This document shows, piece after piece, positions 38,364 to 46,970 of a DNA stretch of 64,000 nucleotides. The stretch comes from Ichthyophis bannanicus. Taxonomy: Eukaryota > Chordata > Amphibia > Gymnophiona > Ichthyophiidae. Each line of letters opens with the position of its first letter. The stretch's first letter is position 1. The notes under the pieces are model-generated. The model made no database searches, was not told the DNA's origin, and saw nothing but the letters and a program-made list of their open reading frames with translations. A program made the translations under genes and the position numbers. The stretch covers positions 414,634,159 to 414,698,158 of the forward strand of contig CM066034.1 in NCBI GenBank assembly GCA_033557465.1, written 5' to 3'.

Positions 38364-41237
38364 TCAAACCTCGAAGAGATTTCGGAGGACTGCCTGTCCG
38401 AAAGCACTGTCCCTGCGGGACTCCCTCTCGAGGCAGTAATGGACCGCAAAAGTCTGGCTCAAAGACCAAGTAGCGGCCCGGCAGATGTCTGCCAATGGAA
38501 CAGAGCGGAGGTAAGCCACTGACGTAGCCTTCGCCCGAACACAATGAGCCGTGACTCGACTTTCTAAGGAGAGTCCGGCTGCCCCATAAGCCCAAGCGAT
38601 ACAGTCAGCAACCCAGATGGACAGAGTACGCTTGGAGACCGGGAGCCCCAATTTATTGGGGTCAAAAGATACAAAAAGCTGAGCAGCTTTACGGTGCTCC
38701 CGCGAACGGTCAAGGTAGAAGTTCAATGCCCTTCTACAGTCCAGGGTATGCAGGACCATTTCAGCTCGGCTGGAGTGTGGCCTGGGAAAGAAGGTCGGAA
38801 GTACCACCTCCTGATTGATGTGAAAAGGGGAGACCACTTTTGGAAGAAATTTTGGGTGAGTCCGTAGGACTACCCTATTTTTGTAGAACCGAGTGTAAGG
38901 GGGATCAGACACGAGGGCCTGCAATTCACTTACGTGTCTAGCGGAAGTGAGGGCTATCAGGAATAAGGTTTTCCAAGAAAGAAAACGTAGAGAACAGGTA
39001 GCCATAGGTTCAAAAGGCGGACAGGTGATCTGCTGTAAAACCACATTCAGATCCCAGTCAGGTGCTGGCGGGCGCAGAGGTGGTTTAAGTAGAAGGAGAC
39101 CTCGGAGAAACCTCGCCACGAGAGGGTCGCCGGAAAGAGGTCTGCCGTCCACCGGCACATGATGTGCTGAGAGAGCACTGAGGTGAACTTTGACGGAGTT
39201 GGACTTAAGTCCCAGATTAGAGAGGTAGAGCAAGTACTGCAAGATCACCGACACCGAGCAGGAGAAGGGATTCTGAGACTGCTGGGCACACCAAGTGGAA
39301 AAGCGACGCCATTTAAGGGCGTAGCATTTGCGGGTAGAAGGTCGCCAGGAAGCTAGGACGACCTCTTCCACCTCTGCCGGCAATAGAAGGGGAGCAAGGA
39401 CTACCCTTTCAGCAGCCAGGCCATCAGATGTAGAGATCTGAGGTTGGGGTGTAGCAGGGACCCCTGATCCTGTGTTAGGAGATCTGGTTGAAACCCCAGA
39501 GGGAACGGATCCTCTATCGCTAATTGCAGCAGGAGTGGAAACCACGGCTGTCTGGGCCAGCGAGGAGCTATCAGGATCATGGAAGCTTTGTCTCGGAGAA
39601 CCTTGAAAAGAGTTCGGGAGACTAGCGGTATGGGAGGAAAAGCATACAGAAGGCTTTTCGACCATGAGAGCAGAAAAGCATCCGCCGCTACTCGAAGGGG
39701 ATGCGGCTGCCGAGAGCAGAAGCGAGGAAGTTGCCGATTGAGAGGACTGGCAAAGAGATCCATCGTGGGGAGGCCCCACTTCAGAAAAAGTTTCTGAACC
39801 ACCAAGGGATCCAGGCGCCACTCGTGCGGCTGGAGGATTCTGCTGAGTTTGTCCGCCAGGCAATTTTCTTGGCCTGGGAGATAAACGGCCTTGAGAAGAA
39901 TGCCATGGCTGACGGCCCAAGAGCAGAGCTGCTGTGCTTCTCGACAGAGAAGGAAGGAGCCCGTGCCTCCCTGTTTGTTCACGTAGAACATGGCAACTTG
40001 ATTGTCCGTCTGGACAAGGACGGACTGGTGAGAAGTCAGGTGGGAGAAAGCCTTGAGAGCCAGACGGAATGCTCTGAGCTCCAGGAAGTTGATCTGCTGC
40101 GCAGACTCCCACGTGGTCCAGAGACCTTGAGTACATGCCCCTTGGCAATGCGCTCCCCATCCCAGGAGAGAAGCATCGGTCGTCAGCACTTGAGCCGGCG
40201 GAGGAGACTGAAAAGGCATTCCGAGCACCAGGTTCGGCCGATGAAGCCACCACTGTAGAGAAGAGGTCAGCGGGTCGGAGATGCGCACTAAGTCGGCTAG
40301 GCCGCCCGTGGCCTGTTGCCACTGCTTGCGAAGGCACCACTGAGCAGGCCGCATATTCAGGCGGGCATTGGGGGTCACGTGGACGGTGGAAGCCATATGG
40401 CCGAGTAGTCTCAGGAAGCACCTGGCGGAGACCAGGGACTGGCTGCGAAAGCGGCCAGCTAGGTCCATGAGCCGTTGAGCCCTGTCGAGAGGCAGGAAAG
40501 CTCGTGCCTGAAGAGTGTGCAATCTTGCGCCGATGAACTCGAGATCTTGCGAGGGGAGCAAAGTGGACTTTGCGAAGTTTATGACAAAGCCCAAGTACTG
40601 TAGAAGAGTCACAGTGCGGTGCGTGGTGTCTGTGACTTCTGGAGAGGACGATGCTCTGATGAGCCAGTCGTCCAGGTACGGAAAGACATAGAGGCCGTGA
40701 AGCCGGAGATAAGCCGCCACCACCGCGAGACATTTTGTGAAGACTCGTGGTGCGGAGGATAGGCCAAAGGGCAGTACTCTGTACTGGTAATGATTTCCTG
40801 CCACCACAAACCTTAGGTATTGGCGGTGGCTTGGGTGGATGAGGATGTGCGTGTAGGCATCCTTTAGATCCAAGGAGCATAGCCAATCTCCCTGCTGGAG
40901 GTAGGGCAGAAGGATTCCAAGGGTAAGCATCTTGAACTTCTCCCTGACGAGGAACTTGTTGAGGTTGCGCAAGTCCAGGATGGGTCTGAGGCCTCCTGTT
41001 CTTTTTGGTATTAGGAAATACCTGGAATAGAAGCCTTGACCCCTCAGGTGGTGGGGCACCGGTTCCACAGCCTGTTCCTGAAGAAGACTTGCTAACTCCT
41101 GAAGGAGTAAGTCCCTGTGCAGAGGGAGTCGTGGAGGTTCTCCCGGGAAATAGGAGGGAGGGACCTGGTGGAAGTGGAGAAGATAGCCTTCTCTCACCAC
41201 CTGAAGCACCCAGGCATCTGAGGTGACGTTGGACCAC
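38364..41237 (-). CDS. DIRS-1 tyrosine recombinase
   Basis: The recognisable enzyme is the last ~350 residues (39419-38364). The core-binding part is around STRKCYALKWRRFSTWC. The catalytic domain has Arg in TSARHVSEL (about residue 767), the HxxR box in TAHCVRAK (about 898-901), and the nucleophilic Tyr in FAVHYCLE (about 934). All four catalytic residues are present. The enzyme inserts the circular DIRS DNA into the chromosome without an integrase. The frame is open for about 606 further codons upstream, overlapping the RT/RNase H gene in another phase; that part has no recognisable domain, and the true start is unknown. It probably uses an internal start or a spliced or frameshifted RNA. 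Confidence 0.9.
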   Translation of the reverse strand: MVQRHLRCLGASGGERRLSSPLPPGPSLLFPGRTSTTPSAQGLTPSGVSKSSSGTGCGTGAPPPEGSRLLFQVFPNTKKNRRPQTHPGLAQPQQVPRQGEVQDAYPWNPSALPPAGRLAMLLGSKGCLHAHPHPPKPPPIPKVCGGRKSLPVQSTALWPILRTTSLHKMSRGGGGLSPASRPLCLSVPGRLAHQSIVLSRSHRHHAPHCDSSTVLGLCHKLRKVHFAPLARSRVHRRKIAHSSGTSFPASRQGSTAHGPSWPLSQPVPGLRQVLPETTRPYGFHRPRDPQCPPEYAACSVVPSQAVATGHGRPSRLSAHLRPADLFSTVVASSAEPGARNAFSVSSAGSSADDRCFSPGMGSALPRGMYSRSLDHVGVCAADQLPGAQSIPSGSQGFLPPDFSPVRPCPDGQSSCHVLREQTGRHGLLPSLSRSTAALLLGRQPWHSSQGRLSPRPRKLPGGQTQQNPPAARVAPGSLGGSETFSEVGPPHDGSLCQSSQSATSSLLLSAAASPSSSGGCFSALMVEKPSVCFSSHTASLPNSFQGSPRQSFHDPDSSSLAQTAVVSTPAAISDRGSVPSGVSTRSPNTGSGVPATPQPQISTSDGLAAERVVLAPLLLPAEVEEVVLASWRPSTRKCYALKWRRFSTWCAQQSQNPFSCSVSVILQYLLYLSNLGLKSNSVKVHLSALSAHHVPVDGRPLSGDPLVARFLRGLLLLKPPLRPPAPDWDLNVVLQQITCPPFEPMATCSLRFLSWKTLFLIALTSARHVSELQALVSDPPYTRFYKNRVVLRTHPKFLPKVVSPFHINQEVVLPTFFPRPHSSRAEMVLHTLDCRRALNFYLDRSREHRKAAQLFVSFDPNKLGLPVSKRTLSIWVADCIAWAYGAAGLSLESRVTAHCVRAKATSVAYLRSVPLADICRAATWSLSQTFAVHYCLERESRRDSAFGQAVLRNLFEV

Positions 41238-41734
41238 CTGTGGGCAAAGTGAACCAGCCGGCCTCCTGTGCTGGGAGGAACCTGCTGAGGGGGAGAGGCT
41301 ATGCTGATGAAGTCAAAAACCCCCACCCTGCTGAGCAGGGGCCGGTGGTGCAGGCTTGGGGGTTTGCTGCCTACGGGACCCGTTACCCCGTCCCTTGGCC
41401 TGCTGACCCTGTTGGGGAGCTGCGGAGGCCTGATATTGAGGGTAGTGTTTATAGGCAGCCGCCTTTCTCGGGTAAAAGGACTTCTTTCCCGAGCCCTTCT
41501 TCTTCTGGGAAGGGGCGGAGGTCTTCCTAGAAAGCCTAGTTCTGGTGAGAGTCTCCGTCTCGATTTGTGCAGCCTTTTCAGCCATGGGCTTGCCAAAGAG
41601 GTTCTCACCTCGGCAGGGGACATTGACCAACTTGTCCTGCACCCAGGGTTCAAGGTCAGACGACTGAAGCCAAGCCTGTCGGCGGGCACCGATGCCGGCT
41701 GCGGCCACCCGTGCCGATGCTTCAAAGCCATCAT
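39401..41734 (-). CDS. DIRS-1 reverse transcriptase / RNase H
   Basis: The frame has 777 codons, of which the first ~140 lie under the end of gag, so the protein probably starts near or just after the gag stop. RT motifs: CSLDLKDAYTH (motif A, about residue 287-296), PFGLSSAPRVFTK (motif B, 322-334), FPYLDDWLI (motif C, 351-359). RNase H acidic residues are in LTTDASLLGWG (D520), FLELRAF (E552), QTDNQVAMF (D577) and CLADKLSR (D628). A C-terminal region with MDLFASPLNRQLPRFCSR corresponds to the area called Dam-like methyltransferase in other DIRS; I see no clear DPPW motif. The frame is offset by one base from gag and overlaps the recombinase frame throughout. Confidence 0.93.
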   Translation of the reverse strand: MMALKHRHGWPQPASVPADRLGFSRLTLNPGCRTSWSMSPAEVRTSLASPWLKRLHKSRRRLSPELGFLGRPPPLPRRRRARERSPFTRERRLPINTTLNIRPPQLPNRVSRPRDGVTGPVGSKPPSLHHRPLLSRVGVFDFISIASPPQQVPPSTGGRLVHFAHRWSNVTSDAWVLQVVREGYLLHFHQVPPSYFPGEPPRLPLHRDLLLQELASLLQEQAVEPVPHHLRGQGFYSRYFLIPKRTGGLRPILDLRNLNKFLVREKFKMLTLGILLPYLQQGDWLCSLDLKDAYTHILIHPSHRQYLRFVVAGNHYQYRVLPFGLSSAPRVFTKCLAVVAAYLRLHGLYVFPYLDDWLIRASSSPEVTDTTHRTVTLLQYLGFVINFAKSTLLPSQDLEFIGARLHTLQARAFLPLDRAQRLMDLAGRFRSQSLVSARCFLRLLGHMASTVHVTPNARLNMRPAQWCLRKQWQQATGGLADLVRISDPLTSSLQWWLHRPNLVLGMPFQSPPPAQVLTTDASLLGWGAHCQGACTQGLWTTWESAQQINFLELRAFRLALKAFSHLTSHQSVLVQTDNQVAMFYVNKQGGTGSFLLCREAQQLCSWAVSHGILLKAVYLPGQENCLADKLSRILQPHEWRLDPLVVQKLFLKWGLPTMDLFASPLNRQLPRFCSRQPHPLRVAADAFLLSWSKSLLYAFPPIPLVSRTLFKVLRDKASMILIAPRWPRQPWFPLLLQLAIEDPFPLGFQPDLLTQDQGSLLHPNLRSLHLMAWLLKG

Positions 41735-43205
41735 AGGCTGCTCGAGACATGAATTTGGAGCATTCCCGAATACCAGTTGTCAAGGCTAGGAACCTCCGCA
41801 AAGGTTCCTCGGACAGCCCAGCGGAGAATCCGGCTATCTCTTTAGCCAGGTCTCTGAGATACATGCCCATGTAGAGCTGGTAGATCTGGACCCGACAAGC
41901 AAGCATAGATCCCTGGAAACACTTCTTACCTAGGCCATCCAGGTTGCGGGCCTCCCTGCCAGGAGGCACCGAGGAGTGCATCTTTTGGCTCTTAAGCCTA
42001 TGCATGGCCGATTCCACCACCATGGAATGGTGCGGTAGCTGTGCTTTTTGGAAGCCAGGGCTCTTGCGGACTCGATAAATGGAATCGACCCGCTTGCTTA
42101 ATACCGGCGACGATGCCAGACTCTCCCACATGCGGAAGAGTAGTCGTTCCAGCATGGGAGGAACCGGTACAGTAAAGTGCTTCCTGGCGGGAGAGTCGTA
42201 CTGAAGGGCATCGAGCTCTTCGGCTCGGGGCTCCTCCTCGGGATCCGCAGGGAAGGCCAAAGCCTTGGCCATATCCCTGACGAAGTCCGAGAACCGGGCG
42301 TCCTCCGGAGGGGACTGTTTCCGAGGTTCGGACTCAGGCGAGTCCGAAGGGACACACCGAGTCCGAAATGAATCAGGTGACTCTTCCTCTTCAGACTCCC
42401 AGGCCGACTCCGAGGAGGAATCGGTGGGGTCGGCCCGGGCGGGTGGAGGCGTCGGCCGCCCCGACCCCGAACGGGAGGCCAAGGGTGACCTCGACCGAGG
42501 ATCGACTCGAGCCCGCATGGACTCGAGGATCGGCTCGGTCTCCGGGGTTGACTTAGACGTCGACGTCCCTGCGGTCGGGGCAGTGGCGCCAGCGAGGCTA
42601 GCGATCAGTGCCCGCTGCTGGTCCATGAAGGCAGAGAGTCTGCTCTCCAAGGCCGTCAACCTGAGTCCGACCTCAGGTGACCCAGCAGCCCCCGACTCGG
42701 GCCCCGACGGCGTCGGGCCCGACGTCGGACCCCTCGGAGGCGAGTCCAGGAGGACTACAGGACTTACCCGAGCAGGCAACTCCGACTCCAGACGAGGTCG
42801 CTTTGGCAGATGCTCCTTCTCCAAAGACCCGGGACGGCTATCGGGGCTATGCGACCTGGCCCTCGCGGAACCAGGAGCGTCCACCGACGCCGCCCTCGCG
42901 GGTTTCACCTTCCGATGACGGTCCCCGGAGGGAGAACCCCTGTCGGAGGAACTCCGGCGACGGTCAGAGCTGGAACCTCTGGACGCCGAGGCCTCCGACG
43001 AGGTCCGGGTACGGGCGGGATCAGCGAAGATTCGTTCCCGCTGATGCCGCCGACTCCTTAACGCTTTGGAGGACATCTTGCTGCAGGCCCCACAGATCAG
43101 TTCCTCGTGATCCGGGCCGAGGCAGCGGAGGCAATTATCGTGTGTGTCAGTGAGTGACATATTTCTGTCACACTGAACACACCGCTTGAAACCACTGGCA
43201 GCCAT
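41313..43205 (-). CDS. DIRS-1 Gag-like protein
   Basis: The protein has 630 residues from the ATG at 43205, about 245 bases inside the right terminal repeat. The N-terminus has a zinc-binding-like set: C9, C12, H22, C25, C28, H33, C38, C41. Residues about 50-300 are Ser/Arg/Pro-rich and likely disordered. The C-terminal half has conserved blocks KSPGFQKAQLPHHSMVVESA, YQLYMGMYLRDLAKEIAGF and GARRQAWLQSSDLEPWVQ, shared with DIRS-2, DIRS-3 and DIRS-4. The end is basic with Gln-rich AAPQQGQQ. It is presumed to form the particle that packages the RNA; that role comes from position and family. It overlaps the RT frame by about 420 bases. Confidence 0.9.
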   Translation of the reverse strand: MAASGFKRCVQCDRNMSLTDTHDNCLRCLGPDHEELICGACSKMSSKALRSRRHQRERIFADPARTRTSSEASASRGSSSDRRRSSSDRGSPSGDRHRKVKPARAASVDAPGSARARSHSPDSRPGSLEKEHLPKRPRLESELPARVSPVVLLDSPPRGPTSGPTPSGPESGAAGSPEVGLRLTALESRLSAFMDQQRALIASLAGATAPTAGTSTSKSTPETEPILESMRARVDPRSRSPLASRSGSGRPTPPPARADPTDSSSESAWESEEEESPDSFRTRCVPSDSPESEPRKQSPPEDARFSDFVRDMAKALAFPADPEEEPRAEELDALQYDSPARKHFTVPVPPMLERLLFRMWESLASSPVLSKRVDSIYRVRKSPGFQKAQLPHHSMVVESAMHRLKSQKMHSSVPPGREARNLDGLGKKCFQGSMLACRVQIYQLYMGMYLRDLAKEIAGFSAGLSEEPLRRFLALTTGIRECSKFMSRAAYDGFEASARVAAAGIGARRQAWLQSSDLEPWVQDKLVNVPCRGENLFGKPMAEKAAQIETETLTRTRLSRKTSAPSQKKKGSGKKSFYPRKAAAYKHYPQYQASAAPQQGQQAKGRGNGSRRQQTPKPAPPAPAQQGGGF

Positions 43206-43448
43206 CAGGGGAAAAAGGGCCCCTGCAAGGTCAAAGGACCGGGCTGCCAGCGAAAAACCGAAAACGAAACTGACAGAAAATCAGAAAAACCGAAAAATAA
43301 TAGAAGGACTCGCAACAGCGTCGCGAGTCCGGGCAGGAAAAGGACCGGCGTCGAACCGACCGAGAAAAAAGAGATAAATCACGAAAAAATCAACTTTTTA
43401 GCGGGGACAAGACGGGCACGTCTGTAGGGCTCCGCGGAAAAAAGAAGA

Positions 43449-43607
43449 CTGGCTAAGATGGCACCCTTGGGCGGGAAGGGGACCGCGCATGCGCGCTGCA
43501 ATTCCCAAAGGCTTTCTTTGAAAGCTGGGGAAAATTGCTCCGCGAGGGCTCCGTCGGCGCCGACGTCACCCATATGTGAGGACTGACTTCCTGCTTGGTC
43601 CTGGAGA
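43449..43607. repeat. DIRS-1 right inverted terminal repeat
   Basis: This is the partner of 37888-38046, with CCGTCGGCGCCGACGTCACC and TATGTGAGGACTGACTTCC. As the 5' end of the coding strand it probably carries the promoter: a CRE-like TGACGTC block and a GGCGCC palindrome sit about 45 bases inside the tip. Confidence 0.9.
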
Positions 43608-43608
43608 A

Positions 43609-43850
43609 TCCAGGGTTGTGGCCAGTTACAGTAGTGTTTGGGGCTGGGCAGATGTTGGATGTAGATTTAGGGTGTGGAGGCAGTTTACACAGAGTTGGGG
43701 CAGTTGTAGGAGTAGTTTTTGGTGGAGGGGCATTTTGGGGGTAGTGAGGCAGTAGCTGGGATTACTTTTTAGGGTGAAGCACTTTGTGGGATGGTGGAGC
43801 AGTTGTGGGAATATAGCTTTTGGGGAGGGGGTATTTTGTAGATTGGTGGG
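43609..43850 (+). repeat. G-rich minisatellite, right part
   Basis: The array interrupted by DIRS-1 continues with GTTTGGGGCTGGGCAG, TGTGGAGGCAGTTTACAC and GGATGGTGGAGCAGTTGTGGG units, and fades out near 43850. Confidence 0.75.
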
Positions 43851-44519
43851 GAAACATTGTACCCTTATTTTGTACCACAGCTACAAAATAACTGATTCCC
43901 TTTCTGGCTGAACCTTTGACTAAATTTTGTCAATAATATACCGTGGCATGTGAATGGATGCCTTTACCCACCTGATTTGTTCTTGCATTCAATATCATAG
44001 CCTGTGATTGGACTGTTTCCATCGAAGCCCATGGTCCATCTGAGAGCAATGCTACGAGCTCTTACCTCCCGAATTTCTATTTCAGGGGGATCCGGGGGCT
44101 CTGGGAAACAAATACACACACTGTGTATAAGAAAGGAGTCTGAGTTGGCTGTCTGGACAAGTTATTCTACTACTATTACTCTATTATTTATTTGTATAGT
44201 GCTACAGAGGTGTATGCAGCAATGCACATATATAAGAAAGAGACTCTTTCTGCTCATCAGAGCTTACAATCTAATCAAAACAGACCACACAACACCTGGG
44301 GACTATGGTAAATCTAGGGGAATGGCCTCTGCTTTGACCTATTCTAGCATCATAGATCCCAGCAGAGGCTCCCCTGTCTGTATCAGCAATATCTTCCGAT
44401 CTATTTAGAGAACTGTTTTCCCCCATGTGTGAGGCCACAAGACATTCTGAAATAATGACTTTTTAGTATGACCTAAATTTCTGCAGAGGCCTGGGCGGAA
44501 ACACTGCTACACTGTATTC
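43851..44519. other. No gene; L2/SINE tail fragment at 44165-44290
   Basis: A reverse tail fragment starts CTACTACTATTACTC, continues with TTATTTGTATAGTGCTACAG and ends GAGCTTACAATCTAATC. This matches the L2-F tail near 13850-13920. The remainder has no recognisable content. Confidence 0.55.
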
Positions 44520-46970
44520 TTTCCCTCTTTATTTATTTATTTATTTTATTTTACATCTTTTCTATACCGCCACTTCCAGCGATCAGTGGCGGTTTACAGG
44601 TAAACAAAGTTTAATAATAGCATGCTATTATTTTACATGGAACAGGTTCAGAACTATTTTACATAGAACAGGAATAGAACTATTTTTACAATAGAACAGG
44701 TTTTAGAACAGTGAACAGTATAACAGAGGAACTATTATATTATGTAGAATGGATTTAGAGAAATAACATTCAACTATTAAAATTACAACTCAATAATACA
44801 ATGAGGAAAACTGTCTCTCCACAGTAAATCAACGGAAATTGGGTATATTACATTAATTACACTTATTCACATTAGCGACAAGTAATTGCTTTCAAAGAGA
44901 AAGTTTAACTAGGTGAGCAATGTGAATATGAGTGAAAAAGGATTTTATGTCCTGTCTAGGTAGGGTCAGTGAGTGACTGCTGATCAGTGGTTTTCTCTGA
45001 GTTAGGGTTATCATCCTTATGGAGGTTATTGTAGTGTAGAGTAAATAGGTGGGTTTTTAGATTTTTTCTAAATAGTTGAAGATCCTTTATTTCTCTGATT
45101 TCAGTTGGTAGGTTGTTCCATAACATAGGGGCAAAGTATGAGAAGGCTGTGTTGATTGTATGTTGACTATTATTTAGAATAGAATCAGGTACTTGTAGCA
45201 TGTGAAGGTTAATTCTTCGTCTTGATCTGTTTTCAGGTGAGATGTTGATGAGTGTGGATATGAAGGAAGGAGCTATATTAGTAATAATTTTAAAAGTATT
45301 GATTAAGGATTTGTAGGTGATTCTGCATGATACTGGAAGCCAATGGAGAGCATAAAGAATCGGAGATATATGATCTGTTAGTTTTGCTTTGAAGATAATC
45401 CTTGCGGTGACATTTTGGGCTAGTTGAAGTGTATGAATATTTTTCTTTGAGGTCCCTTGAAGAATACCATTACAGTAGTCTAAATGAGGTGTAATGAGTG
45501 TTTGTACTATGGTTCTGAAATCAGTGTTGTCTAGTAATGGTCTAAGTTGTTGAATTGTCCTTAATTTGAAGTAAATTGTTTTTACAGTTTGTTTTATATG
45601 TTTGGTGAGGCTGAGGGTCTTATCAAGAATAACTCCCAAATATTTGATCTCGTCTTTAACAGGGAGAGAATTATTGCCAATGTTGATTTCAGTTGGAGGG
45701 GTGAAGTTTGTGTTTCTTGTTATAAATAATGCTTCGGTTTTTTTAAAATTAATAGACATATTAATAGATTTCAGCCACAGCTCCGCTTCAGTGAGGCAAT
45801 GACATATGTTGGTGTAATCTGGGTTAGACACATCAAATGGTGAGTACAACATAATGTCATCTGCGTAGATGTGATAATTGATTTTGAAACGTTTAAATAT
45901 GGAACAGATAGGTTGAAGATAGAGATTGAACAATAGGGCTGATAGGGCAGAACCTTGAGGGATACCTTGTTCTTGCGGAAAAGGGGATGATGCATTTTGG
46001 TCCATTTGAACATATTGTGTCCGGTTAGTAAAATAAGATATGAACCATTCAAGGGTTTTATCTTTAATGCCTAATTGAAAGAGTCTTGAGATGAGCGTGC
46101 TATGGTTTACAGTATCAAAGGCCGAGGAGATATCAATGAATATGAGAATGAAGGCTTGCTTGGTGTTATCGATACCTCTTATGATTGTGTCAAATAGAGC
46201 CGTCAGGAGCGTTTCTACACCATGATGTGGTCGAAATCCATATTGATGATCATCTAGAGGAGCCGTGGAGTCAATATAATCTTGTAGCTGTGTTTGCACA
46301 ATCTTTTCAATAATTTTGGCGAGGAATGGGATACTTGCAATGGGACGATATGAAGTAGGGTCATTGCTGTCCAGAGTATTGTTTTTTAACAATGGGCGGA
46401 TAGCGGACTTCTTGAGGGCATCAGGTATACGTCCTTGTTGAAGAGATTGATTCACTATGTTCAGTAGGTCTGTGGCAAGTTCCGCTTTTGCTGATTTTAT
46501 CCATGCCACTGGACAGGGATCAAGAAGAGAAGTAGTGGTATTTAGGTTGGATATTGTTTGAAGGAGCAGCTTGTTGCTAATAGGATGAAAGGCTTTCCAT
46601 TCCTGTAAGTTATTATGTGAGATAGATAGATTAGGTGGGATGAAATGTCTGTTAAGTTTAAGTTTATTTGCAAAGTGGTCAGCAATTATTTGTGGATTAA
46701 TACAAATTTTGTGAGAGTTGTTTGATGGGGATTTGGTTAAAGATTTGACAATCTCAAATAGTTCTCTAGGACGGTTAATAGATTTAGATAACGTTTTAGA
46801 GTGGTATTGTCTTTTAGCGTTATTAATCGCATCCTTGTAATTCTTGAGTAGTGAGAAATATTTTATTCTGAGTTCGTGGGTTTGTTTCCTTCTCCATGTA
46901 GATTCTGTTTTTCTAAGGCTTTTCTTTAGGGTTGCAAGTTCACTGGTATACCATTTTTCATTTTCTCTTT
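44520..46970 (-). mobile_element. L2-type LINE, 5'-truncated (L2-G)
   Basis: The element keeps the EN-RT linker, the whole RT, the C-terminus and the 3' tail. The tail at 44527-44600 reads TTTATTTATTTATTTTAT and GCCACTTCCAGCGATCAG on the plus strand. The 5' break lies near 46970. Frame integrity over at least 517 codons makes it one of the younger LINEs of the window. It is the same subfamily as the fragment at 22253-23063. Confidence 0.87.
44956..46509 (-). CDS. L2-G reverse transcriptase, intact but partial ORF2
   Basis: A 517-codon frame includes all RT motifs: SYRPIASIPFLAKIIEKI, LIFIDISSAFDTVNH (motif A), GIPQGSALSALLFN (motif B), HIYADDIMLYSPF (motif C), then EIKYLGVILD and the C-terminal HWLPVSCRITYKSL and AFSYFAPMLWNNLP. 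The stated start is a GTG codon and not a real initiation point. The frame stays open upstream to at least 46600 with linker sequence. The endonuclease is gone, so the copy cannot retrotranspose although its RT is unbroken. Confidence 0.85.
   Translation of the reverse strand: MAWIKSAKAELATDLLNIVNQSLQQGRIPDALKKSAIRPLLKNNTLDSNDPTSYRPIASIPFLAKIIEKIVQTQLQDYIDSTAPLDDHQYGFRPHHGVETLLTALFDTIIRGIDNTKQAFILIFIDISSAFDTVNHSTLISRLFQLGIKDKTLEWFISYFTNRTQYVQMDQNASSPFPQEQGIPQGSALSALLFNLYLQPICSIFKRFKINYHIYADDIMLYSPFDVSNPDYTNICHCLTEAELWLKSINMSINFKKTEALFITRNTNFTPPTEINIGNNSLPVKDEIKYLGVILDKTLSLTKHIKQTVKTIYFKLRTIQQLRPLLDNTDFRTIVQTLITPHLDYCNGILQGTSKKNIHTLQLAQNVTARIIFKAKLTDHISPILYALHWLPVSCRITYKSLINTFKIITNIAPSFISTLINISPENRSRRRINLHMLQVPDSILNNSQHTINTAFSYFAPMLWNNLPTEIREIKDLQLFRKNLKTHLFTLHYNNLHKDDNPNSEKTTDQQSLTDPT

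Larger units (their letters stand above)
37861..43608 (-). mobile_element. DIRS-1: structurally complete DIRS retrotransposon
   Basis: At 5748 bases this is the best-preserved element in the window. On the minus strand it has a right terminal repeat, gag, RT/RNase H, a tyrosine recombinase, a 3' UTR, an internal complementary region (38128-38228), a left terminal repeat and a left extension (37861-37887). All three genes are open with catalytic residues in place. It interrupts a minisatellite with no evident target duplication, as expected for recombinase-mediated insertion. Nothing visible in the element argues against activity. Confidence 0.93.

Noticed and set aside
42265..42918. 217-codon plus-strand frame opposite DIRS-1 gag
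   Set aside because: GC-rich shadow of the Ser/Arg-rich part of gag, with no domain and no counterpart in DIRS-2 or DIRS-4.
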